Source: JBEKSX01 sp049516635 (GTDB taxonomy: Bacteria > Bacteroidota > Ignavibacteria > Tepidaquicellales > OLB5). Taken from it: 6,136 nucleotides of DNA. The stretch covers positions 1 to 6,136 of the forward strand of contig JBEKSX010000118.1 of assembly GCA_049516635.1 (NCBI GenBank). Reading direction: 5' to 3'. The notes beneath the pieces were generated by a model. The model was not told where the DNA came from, made no database searches, and saw nothing but the letters and a program-made list of their open reading frames with translations. This document shows positions 1 through 4,976 of this stretch, piece by piece. Made by a program: the position numbers and the translations under genes. Every line of letters begins with the position of its first letter. Position 1 is the first letter of the stretch.

Positions 1-64
1 ATCTGTGGTTCTCAACTTTAATATTGAAAAATTAAATATTTACGATAAACTTACGCAATTACAT

Positions 65-538
65 ATGTCAGATGACGAGAAATATATGCTTATGGTAATC
101 GCCAAAGCGAAAGAAGGGATAGATGTAGGTCAAAGTCCTTTTGCGGCGTGCATTGTAAAGGACGGTGAGGTTATTGCATGCGAACATAACGCCGTATGGG
201 AGAACACGGATATCACTTCGCACGCTGAGATCAATGCAATCAGGAGAGCATGCAAATTGCTTAACACGATCGACCTTACCGGATGCGTGATTTATTCGAC
301 CTGCGAGCCATGTCCGATGTGCTTCACAGCATGCCACTGGGCTAAAATATCCAGGATAGTTTACGGGGCGAGGATAGAAGACTCGAAAGCTTTCGGTTTC
401 AGTGAGCTCTGCATATCGATTAAGGTGCTCAAAGAAATGGGCAAGAGTAGGATCGAAATAGTTTCTGATATTCTCAGGCAGAAAAATATAGAACTTTTTG
501 AGTATTGGGAGAGTAAAAATGGTAAGAAGGCTTATTAA
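65..538 (+). CDS. Zinc-dependent nucleoside deaminase, guanine deaminase-like
   Basis: The predicted product is a cytosolic member of the cytidine deaminase fold that hydrolytically deaminates a purine or pyrimidine base or nucleoside. Seen: the zinc site HAE (H53 ligand, E55 general acid/base) and PCPMC (C83 and C86 ligands), numbered from the ATG at 65. The C-terminal tail 'FEYWESKNGKKAY' resembles, as I recall it, the end of Bacillus GuaD, and the 157-aa length matches GuaD (about 156 aa). This favours guanine to xanthine conversion in purine salvage over the tRNA deaminase TadA, though substrate cannot be fixed from sequence. The frame stays open upstream, with a GTG at position 5 and no stop before the window edge. 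I chose ATG 65 because it gives the family's usual length and SPFAACIVKDG falls at its normal position. No clear Shine-Dalgarno sequence precedes it. No functional link to its neighbours is evident. Confidence 0.85.
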   Translation: MSDDEKYMLMVIAKAKEGIDVGQSPFAACIVKDGEVIACEHNAVWENTDITSHAEINAIRRACKLLNTIDLTGCVIYSTCEPCPMCFTACHWAKISRIVYGARIEDSKAFGFSELCISIKVLKEMGKSRIEIVSDILRQKNIELFEYWESKNGKKAY

Positions 539-540
539 AT

Positions 541-611
541 TTTCAATTTCCAATTTGCAATAAAAATATTGGATAATGGTAGAAGGCAGATGTGAAAGGG
601 CAAATGTGAAA
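541..611. repeat. Short imperfect direct repeats in AT-rich spacer
   Basis: Just after the deaminase stop the spacer holds two low-complexity patterns. The first is a run of near-repeats built on CAATTT (CAATTTC, CAATTTG, CAAT) at about 544-561. The second is a pair of 12-mers, GCAGATGTGAAA at 586-597 and GCAAATGTGAAA at 600-611, with one mismatch and a 14-base period. Their function is unknown. They may be slippage products, or the left border of the structured repeat that starts near 632. Confidence 0.4.
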
Positions 612-631
612 CGTCTTATTCAAAACCCATT

Positions 632-754
632 CGGGGAATTGTCGGAATAACGAGGTATCGGGGAAAGCGTAAAAAATTCGACTGTCTGAATCCGCTTCAA
701 GCGGATGAGTTTCGAATTTTTAGCTTTCCCTGATGCCGAGCAGGCAATTCCCCG
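632..754. repeat. Large nested imperfect inverted repeat
   Basis: Four stems nest around a centre near 693-698. CGGGGAATTG (632-641) pairs with CAATTCCCCG (745-754). GGGAAAGC (661-668) pairs with GCTTTCCC (723-730). AAAAATTCGA (672-681) pairs with TCGAATTTTT (712-721). ATCCGC (690-695) pairs with GCGGAT (701-706) around TTCAA. The arms between stems are of unequal length, so this is an imperfect cruciform or long RNA hairpin. No transposase is present. It resembles the interspersed, REP/MITE-like palindromes common between genes in Bacteroidetes-type genomes, but I cannot name a family. With the deaminase tail repeats and the following hairpin it accounts for most of the 301-base gene-free stretch at 539-839. 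Confidence 0.75.
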
Positions 755-775
755 GGGGTGCCCTTTTCTTTCTTG

Positions 776-801
776 CTTTCTTTTGGGCAAGCAAAAGAAA
801 G
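776..801. repeat. Perfect 10-bp stem hairpin, right part of the repeat element
   Basis: CTTTCTTTTG (776-785) and CAAAAGAAAG (792-801) are perfect reverse complements around the loop GGCAAG. The hairpin begins 21 bases after the large inverted repeat and probably belongs to the same element. It lies 38 bases upstream of the exported-protein start, so it could lie in that gene's leader. An alternative pairing of CTTGC (772-776 region) with GCAAG (787-791) is also possible. There is no T-tract directly after it on the + strand, so a classical terminator is unlikely. Confidence 0.6.
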
Positions 802-839
802 TATATGATAAAAAGAAAAAAATAAATCTAAACATATAC

Positions 840-1442
840 ATGAATAAAAATTTATTTTCAAAATTAATTCTTATTTTGTTCTTTCTCCCCTTATTCTCGT
901 ACGCTGATTCTCCGCTCACCTCTACACATATATGTGATGTTTACACTGATGTGGACATGGTTGTGAAAGCGGAAAAGTCAGGCAAAGTCACGCGCACAAT
1001 AACCGATTTCCTGCTATCGAAGGATAACAGTATAGACGAGAAAGCCGCAGCTATAAATGCCATAGGATGGAAATTTGAAGGAACTGACAATGCGGAAAAG
1101 TTCTGCAAATACGCTTACGGCAAACCGCTGAGCGAGATAAAGACCGATGAGTTAAGCAGTGATGAATTATTCTGTATAGGCTACCTGCAGGCACTGGGTG
1201 ATTATTTCAACCCCGATAAAGCTCTCCCCTATCTTGAAGCGGCACGCAGGAAAGACAACCGGAGCTTAACCGTAGCTCTGATCCTTGCACTTGTTAAAGC
1301 ACAGAGCATTATGGATAAAGGCGATTGGTGTAAGATGTGGGGAATAACTAGGGATGTGCTCGACGATGCATCCTTATATCAGGATATGCGAGAAGGTGCA
1401 AAAAAGATAATAAAGGATTATATGATATTGTACAAATGCTGA
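840..1442 (+). CDS. Exported hypothetical protein with signal peptide and TPR-like helices
   Basis: I do not recognise this 200-aa protein. It starts with a Sec signal peptide: K3 and K8, a hydrophobic core at 9-20 (LILILFFLPLFS), and a likely cleavage after A22 (SYA|DS). The mature part looks mainly alpha-helical. A stretch at about 120-155, with the pattern PDKALPYLEAARR, resembles one tetratricopeptide-type helix pair. Five cysteines (C32, C89, C112, C164 and the last residue C200) suggest disulfides outside the cytoplasm. The same frame is open back to an ATG at 705, but that extension would translate the palindromic repeat and bury the signal peptide, so ATG 840 is chosen. No Shine-Dalgarno sequence is seen. 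There is no T9SS tail or lipobox, so the protein is probably periplasmic. It may be part of a larger helical-repeat family with little sequence conservation. Confidence 0.7.
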   Translation: MNKNLFSKLILILFFLPLFSYADSPLTSTHICDVYTDVDMVVKAEKSGKVTRTITDFLLSKDNSIDEKAAAINAIGWKFEGTDNAEKFCKYAYGKPLSEIKTDELSSDELFCIGYLQALGDYFNPDKALPYLEAARRKDNRSLTVALILALVKAQSIMDKGDWCKMWGITRDVLDDASLYQDMREGAKKIIKDYMILYKC

Positions 1443-1450
1443 GAACAGAA

Positions 1451-1490
1451 TCCCCTCTAGAGAGAGGTGTCCGGCTCAACCGGACGGGGT
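1451..1490. repeat. Structured intergenic repeat, possible 3' hairpin
   Basis: It begins 8 bases after the exported-protein stop. CCTCT (1454-1458) pairs with AGAGG (1463-1467), overlapping the perfect palindrome CTCTAGAG (1455-1462). TCCGG (1470-1474) pairs with CCGGA (1480-1484) around CTCAA. CCCC (1452-1455) could instead close with GGGG (1486-1489) around the inner hairpin. The block is GC-rich against very AT-rich flanks. This looks like a mobile or domesticated intergenic repeat that could also act as a weak terminator. There is no proper U-tract. Confidence 0.55.
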
Positions 1491-1564
1491 GTGTGTTATT
1501 TCTAAGTGTTGATTTGTCATAATCTTAGTAATATAATGGAACGTATTAATTACTAAATTGTTAA

Positions 1565-1595
1565 TTGATTTTGAATCATATTTAACATAAATTTG
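1565..1595 (+). promoter_or_regulatory. Candidate Bacteroidetes-type promoter
   Basis: TAAATTTG at 1588-1595 fits the TAnnTTTG -7 consensus known from Bacteroidetes sigma factors. A TTG at 1565-1567 lies 20 bases before it, roughly where the -33 element is expected. The motif ends 29 bases before ATG 1625, inside the most AT-rich part of the 182-base gap, and would drive the T9SS-nuoI-T9SS unit. In AT-rich DNA such motifs arise by chance, so the call rests on position as much as on sequence. Confidence 0.35.
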
Positions 1596-1624
1596 AATTG
1601 TAATTTATAATCATAATTCCTGAA

Positions 1625-2347
1625 ATGAAAACTATTTTTTATACAGCAATTGCAGTCCTTTTAGCTTCGGTAATCAATATCCAGGCACAATCGGTAACGT
1701 TCGTTAGAACATCAGCTGAGTACGTTTATCATAGCCCGGGTCCATTTGTAGACATAGAGTCTGATGCTACCGTAACAAACACTACGAATCATAATATAAA
1801 TCTTGTTTTTAAAAGGGTCCTCAATAATCTACCGAATAGTAATTGGTCCACTGCATTCTGCTTTACATTATGTTATCCCCCAACTGTAGACAGCTCTTAT
1901 GAACAGGCTGTTTCACCGGGACAACATACTTTTTCGTTTCATTTCTATCCCGATTCTGTTGTGCCGGGTATAGGTCATGCAAAGATGTTATGCTACAATG
2001 CCGATATACGCTCAGACAGCGCATCGGTGACTTTTAACGGTTCAACTTTTCCTGTTGGTATCAGGCAGATTTCTTCAACCGTAAACGGATTTAAACTAAA
2101 CCAGAACTATCCGAACCCGTTCAATCCGACAACCAGGATCGGGTTCTCAGTAGATAAAAGCAATTACGTAGACCTCAGGCTATATGACATACTCGGCAGG
2201 GAAGTTAAAGTACTTCTAAGCCAGCCGATGAATCCCGGTGAATACGAGATTGATTTCAAAGCGGATAACCTTGCATCTGGTATGTATTACTACAGGCTGC
2301 AGTCCGGAGAGAACGTTGCGGTCAAGAAGATGACTTTAGTGAAATGA
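1625..2347 (+). CDS. Secreted protein with C-terminal T9SS type A sorting domain
   Basis: This 240-aa protein is predicted to cross the inner membrane by Sec and the outer membrane by the type IX system. Seen: a signal peptide at 1-22 (cleavage likely after QAQ22), a beta-rich N-terminal domain at about 23-145, a short linker, and a sorting domain at about 155-240. The sorting domain begins 'LNQNYPNPFNPTTRI' and ends with the typical GMYYYRL...KKMTLVK strands. The N-terminal domain has motifs I cannot place in a named family: W74, a CxxxC at C79/C83 in 'FCFTLCYPP', C123, and 'HFYPDSVVPGIGH'. These could form a metal or disulfide site. The sorting domain is normally removed on export and the mature part is released or attached to surface lipopolysaccharide. 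It is probably the first gene of a unit with nuoI, 43 bases downstream. Confidence 0.85.
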   Translation: MKTIFYTAIAVLLASVINIQAQSVTFVRTSAEYVYHSPGPFVDIESDATVTNTTNHNINLVFKRVLNNLPNSNWSTAFCFTLCYPPTVDSSYEQAVSPGQHTFSFHFYPDSVVPGIGHAKMLCYNADIRSDSASVTFNGSTFPVGIRQISSTVNGFKLNQNYPNPFNPTTRIGFSVDKSNYVDLRLYDILGREVKVLLSQPMNPGEYEIDFKADNLASGMYYYRLQSGENVAVKKMTLVK

Positions 2348-2390
2348 TTTCATTTCATATATTGTTTATTATACCGGATTAAGTTCCAGG

Positions 2391-2897
2391 ATGTACACAC
2401 AAGAGGTAAAAGAGGTCAGGCAAAAAGACCTGACATTATTGGAAAAGACTTATATTCCTGCTATAGTAAAAGGAATGGTACTTACACTAAAGCAGGTTTT
2501 CAGACCAAAATTTACACGTGAGTATCCCGAAGAAAAATGGACACCGCCCTCTGCTTTCAGGGGGCGTCCTGTTTTAGTTAAGAACAGGAACGATGTCGAG
2601 AGATGTGTCGCATGCAATTTATGCGCGAGGGTTTGTCCCGCGCTTGCTATCGAAGTGCAGGCTTCTGAGACAGAACTCGAAAAGGAACGATACCCGGTTA
2701 AGTTCGAGATAAATATGCTCCGCTGTATCTTCTGCGGGTTCTGCGAAGAGGTTTGCCCGGAGGAAGCTATAGTGATGAGCGATGAATTTATTCTGACATT
2801 CGAATCACAGGAAGAGGCAATTTTCGGAAAAGAAAAATTATTGATGAGCGTGGACAGGCTTCAGAAACGATTGGATTTTTTGAAACAAAACGTTTAA
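2391..2897 (+). CDS. nuoI: NADH-quinone oxidoreductase subunit I (2x[4Fe-4S])
   Basis: NuoI is the peripheral-arm subunit of respiratory complex I that carries clusters N6a and N6b and passes electrons toward the quinone site. Seen: two CxxCxxCxxxCP motifs, C72/C75/C78/C82 (CVACNLCARVCP) and C112/C115/C118/C122 (CIFCGFCEEVCP). The NuoI-specific stretch 'YPEEKWTPPSAFRGRPVL' (45-62) is present, as is 'EINMLRCIFCGFCEE'. The N-terminal segment 'VKGMVLTLKQVFRPKFT' is the usual membrane-proximal anchor region. The length of 168 aa is normal and all eight ligands are intact. AGG directly abuts ATG 2391, too close for a standard Shine-Dalgarno site. What is odd is the context: no other nuo gene is present, and it sits between two T9SS client genes with only 2 bases to the next start. 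A paralogous ferredoxin for another complex is possible but the family motifs fit NuoI well. Confidence 0.88.
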   Translation: MYTQEVKEVRQKDLTLLEKTYIPAIVKGMVLTLKQVFRPKFTREYPEEKWTPPSAFRGRPVLVKNRNDVERCVACNLCARVCPALAIEVQASETELEKERYPVKFEINMLRCIFCGFCEEVCPEEAIVMSDEFILTFESQEEAIFGKEKLLMSVDRLQKRLDFLKQNV

Positions 2898-2899
2898 CT

Positions 2900-3622
2900 A
2901 TGGAAAGATTATTACTTTCTTTCATTTTATTGCTCACATTCATAACAGGAGATTCTCCTGTATCACAAACAATATCAGGAGATAAAGATAAACCGGTATC
3001 AATAGAACAGAGAGATTCCGTAGATCTCTTAAGTGCATTTTCAGCCGGTATCAAGGATAAGAAAATTCATCTCGTATGGAAGATAACCAACCCGCTTGAA
3101 ATATCATACTTCTACATCCAGCGTCTTGATCCTAACATAAACGCATACGTATCCATCAACAAAGACAAAATTACACTCGTTGACTTTTTTGAAAAAGGCG
3201 TTGATGCAAATAATCAGAGGGAGTACAGATACAGCTACGAAGACGAACCACAGATTGACGGCGTATATTACTACAAGCTGAAAGCGTACAGTGCCGGCGG
3301 AAAGCTGGTCCTGGAATCGGATGCGATCAAAATTGGAATTTCGGGGATAAGGGATTTTATTCTCGACCAGAATTTCCCGAACCCGTTCAATCCCAGTACG
3401 ACAATACAGTACGAGCTGATGGAAAATTCGCATGTAACGATAAAAGTGTACGACCTCATAGGCAAGGAGGTCACAACTCTGGTGGATAGATACGAGAACG
3501 CCGGAAAATATACGGTGGACTTTGACGCATCAAAGTTCTCTAACCTCACATCGGGAATATATTTCTATAAGCTAGAAACGGAAAAATATTCCGATGTGAA
3601 AAAGATGATACTGAATAAGTAG
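2900..3622 (+). CDS. Secreted Fn3/Ig-like protein with T9SS type A sorting domain
   Basis: This 240-aa protein is also predicted to be exported by Sec then T9SS. The N-terminus MERLLLSFILLLTFITGDS is a signal peptide with cleavage somewhere in 17-24. A low-complexity polar linker follows. Residues about 45-147 look like a fibronectin III or Ig-like beta-sandwich (IHLVWKITNP..., then GVYYYKLKAYSAGGK...). Residues about 152-240 are the sorting domain, starting 'ILDQNFPNPFNPSTTI' and ending SGIYFYKLE...VKKMILNK. There is no enzymatic motif, so it may be adhesive or structural. The start lies 2 bases after the nuoI stop, which suggests translational coupling. There is a perfect 12-bp palindrome, TAGAATATTCTA, that begins at its stop codon (3620-3631). 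It shares domain plan and exact length with the protein at 1625-2347, but the N-terminal domains are not evidently similar. Confidence 0.85.
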   Translation: MERLLLSFILLLTFITGDSPVSQTISGDKDKPVSIEQRDSVDLLSAFSAGIKDKKIHLVWKITNPLEISYFYIQRLDPNINAYVSINKDKITLVDFFEKGVDANNQREYRYSYEDEPQIDGVYYYKLKAYSAGGKLVLESDAIKIGISGIRDFILDQNFPNPFNPSTTIQYELMENSHVTIKVYDLIGKEVTTLVDRYENAGKYTVDFDASKFSNLTSGIYFYKLETEKYSDVKKMILNK

Positions 3623-3637
3623 AATATTCTATATACA

Positions 3638-3706
3638 GTCATGTTGAACTCGTTTCAACATCTATCGTATCAATTTATTGGGACCCTGAAACAAGTTCAG
3701 GGTGAC
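3638..3706. repeat. 69-bp element of two inverted hairpins between convergent genes
   Basis: Two 21-base hairpins face each other. The left is ATGTTGAA (3641-3648), loop CTCGT, TTCAACAT (3654-3661). The right is ACCCTGAA (3683-3690), loop ACAAG, TTCAGGGT (3696-3703). The whole element is bounded by GTCA (3638-3641) and TGAC (3703-3706). When the right arm is reverse-complemented, 18 of 25 positions match the left arm. Six of the seven mismatches are three base pairs changed on both sides of the stem. It sits in the 98-base gap between two convergent genes and could act as a bidirectional terminator; a T-run (3717-3722) follows on the + strand. It resembles interspersed palindromes seen in many Bacteroidetes-type genomes. 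Confidence 0.7.
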
Positions 3707-3720
3707 TAATAATAAATTTT

Positions 3721-4893
3721 TTATTTCGTCTTCAGAGTAAAATCTTTCTCCATTTCATCGCCGTCACGGATCAATTTCACCTTCACTTCGTCACCCACAG
3801 TCATATCCGCTATTATACCCCAAAAATCCACATCACTGCTGACCGACTGTCCGTTCACACCGGTTATAATATCGTTCGCTTTGATTCCCGCTTTATCAGC
3901 AGGGCTGCCGTTTTCCAGAGAGACCACAATTGCACCCTGTGTATTTTTGAGTTTATAGTACTTCGCGATATTTTCATCCATGGTCTGCAGGCGCAAGCCG
4001 ATCGAATAATTTCTGTCTATCTTCCCGTTCTTCCTGAGAAGATCGGTTACGGTTTTAACTTTATTTATGGGTATTGCAAAGCCCAGCCCGATATTTCCCG
4101 TGCTGTATGAGTTCCCGGTAAAGATAAGCGTGTTCATCCCGATGACCTCACCTACGGCGTTCACAAGCGGTCCGCCGCTGTTGCCGGAATTTATCGCCGC
4201 ATCGGTTTGTATCATATTCCGGTAATAACGGTTTTCGCCCGAGTTCAATTTCATATTCGTGGCACTGATCACCCCTACCGTAACGGTCGGTTTCTGGTTC
4301 ACCTCGAACAGACCGAACGGATTTCCGAGAGCTATTGCCCACTCTCCTATTAGTACATCATCGGAATTCCCCATCGGGATATATGGAAGTCCGCTTTTCT
4401 CAATTTTCAATAAAGCGATATCGCTGACGTGATCGCTTCCGAGTATCTTCGCATCAAAGTGTTCGCCGTCTGTCAGTGTAACAACAACCTTCGTGGCATT
4501 ACCGACCACGTGATCGTTCGTGATTATATATCCGTCATCCGAGACGATAAATCCAGAACCGAGCCCGTGGACCTCCTGTTTGAACGACCTGTCACCGAAG
4601 AACTGGCGGAAGAATGGATCATTGCCGAAGAATTGCTGGAATGGATCGTTGAATTCCTGTATCTCAGTGACGTTGATGCCGACTACAGCAGATGATACTT
4701 TTTTTACAGTCTCTGTGATCGCGTTTTCCCGGGTATAAGTAATATTGTTCACTGTCTGAACCCTGGTTGAGGATTCACTCAAATAGGGATTGGGTTTCGC
4801 ATTCGTGAAAACATAATGCCCAAAAACAAAACCCGAAAGCAAAACGATAACGAATACCAAACCAAAGATAAGATATTTATTTTTTCCGTTCAT
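3721..4893 (-). CDS. htrA: Membrane-anchored HtrA/Deg-family serine protease, one PDZ domain
   Basis: This is an envelope quality-control protease of the S1C (trypsin-like) family that degrades misfolded exported proteins. Order in the 390-aa protein: an uncleaved N-terminal membrane anchor (about 8-29), a linker, a protease domain at about 60-280 and a single PDZ domain at about 297-390. The catalytic triad is intact: H128 in ITNDHVV, D158 in SDIALLKI and S239 in NSGNSGGPL. One PDZ plus an N-terminal anchor resembles DegS or Gram-positive HtrA more than two-PDZ DegP. The LA-loop region holds a tandem near-duplicate, NDPFQQFFG then NDPFFRQFFG (82-100). The start ATG at 4893 has the only good hydrophobic anchor after it; no Shine-Dalgarno sequence is seen. 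It lies 83 bases downstream of the transketolase gene on the same strand. A role in handling secreted clients such as the T9SS proteins nearby is conjecture. Confidence 0.92.
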   Translation of the reverse strand: MNGKNKYLIFGLVFVIVLLSGFVFGHYVFTNAKPNPYLSESSTRVQTVNNITYTRENAITETVKKVSSAVVGINVTEIQEFNDPFQQFFGNDPFFRQFFGDRSFKQEVHGLGSGFIVSDDGYIITNDHVVGNATKVVVTLTDGEHFDAKILGSDHVSDIALLKIEKSGLPYIPMGNSDDVLIGEWAIALGNPFGLFEVNQKPTVTVGVISATNMKLNSGENRYYRNMIQTDAAINSGNSGGPLVNAVGEVIGMNTLIFTGNSYSTGNIGLGFAIPINKVKTVTDLLRKNGKIDRNYSIGLRLQTMDENIAKYYKLKNTQGAIVVSLENGSPADKAGIKANDIITGVNGQSVSSDVDFWGIIADMTVGDEVKVKLIRDGDEMEKDFTLKTK

Positions 4894-4920
4894 ATTTTTT
4901 GATATTATTTATTCCGCAAG

Positions 4921-4953
4921 GGGGCAAGCGCCTCTACGAGTCGACTCGTCGAC
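4921..4953. repeat. GC-rich palindromic block between two minus-strand genes
   Basis: A 33-base GC-rich island in AT-rich DNA contains GGGGC (4921-4925) pairing with GCCTC (4930-4934, one G-T pair) around AAGC. Next comes ACGAGTCGACTCGT, a perfect 14-bp palindrome at 4936-4949. GTCGAC occurs twice, at 4940-4945 and 4948-4953. It lies 28 bases before the protease start, in its leader or in the spacer of a two-gene unit. It could be an operator-like site, a processing or attenuation hairpin, or another interspersed repeat. No T-tract follows on the - strand, so I do not call it a terminator. Confidence 0.5.
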
Positions 4954-4976
4954 CTTGTTCAATATTTAAATTTATA

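Noticed and set aside
5..64. GTG start and 20-residue N-terminal extension of the deaminase
   Set aside because: The extension does not resemble the family N-terminus, and ATG 65 gives the usual length of about 157 aa. An upstream start outside the window cannot be excluded.
68..553. 161-codon open frame on the - strand opposite the deaminase
   Set aside because: It runs antisense to a gene with clear zinc-site motifs and has no recognisable domain. Other - strand frames at 620-919, 2788-3054, 3104-3433 and 3271-3549 were rejected for the same reason.
776..801. Rho-independent terminator for the deaminase
   Set aside because: It is more than 230 bases beyond the stop codon, has no U-tract directly after the stem, and fits better as part of the repeat element.
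705..839. 45-residue N-terminal extension of the exported protein from ATG 705
   Set aside because: It translates the large palindromic repeat and the hairpin, and would place the signal peptide in the interior of the protein. ATG 840 gives a normal signal peptide.
1456..1461. XbaI site TCTAGA here and doubled SalI sites GTCGAC at 4940-4953 as cloning or assembly scars
   Set aside because: Both lie inside natural-looking palindromic blocks, with no vector sequence around them.
3638..3706. CRISPR-like repeat pair
   Set aside because: There are only two units, in inverted rather than direct orientation, with a spacer of about 20 bases, and no cas gene is present.
4429..4738. Overlapping + strand open frames inside the protease gene, and similar ones at 5028-5306 and 5509-5961 inside the transketolase gene
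   Set aside because: They are antisense to strongly supported genes, lack family motifs and overlap each other in different frames.
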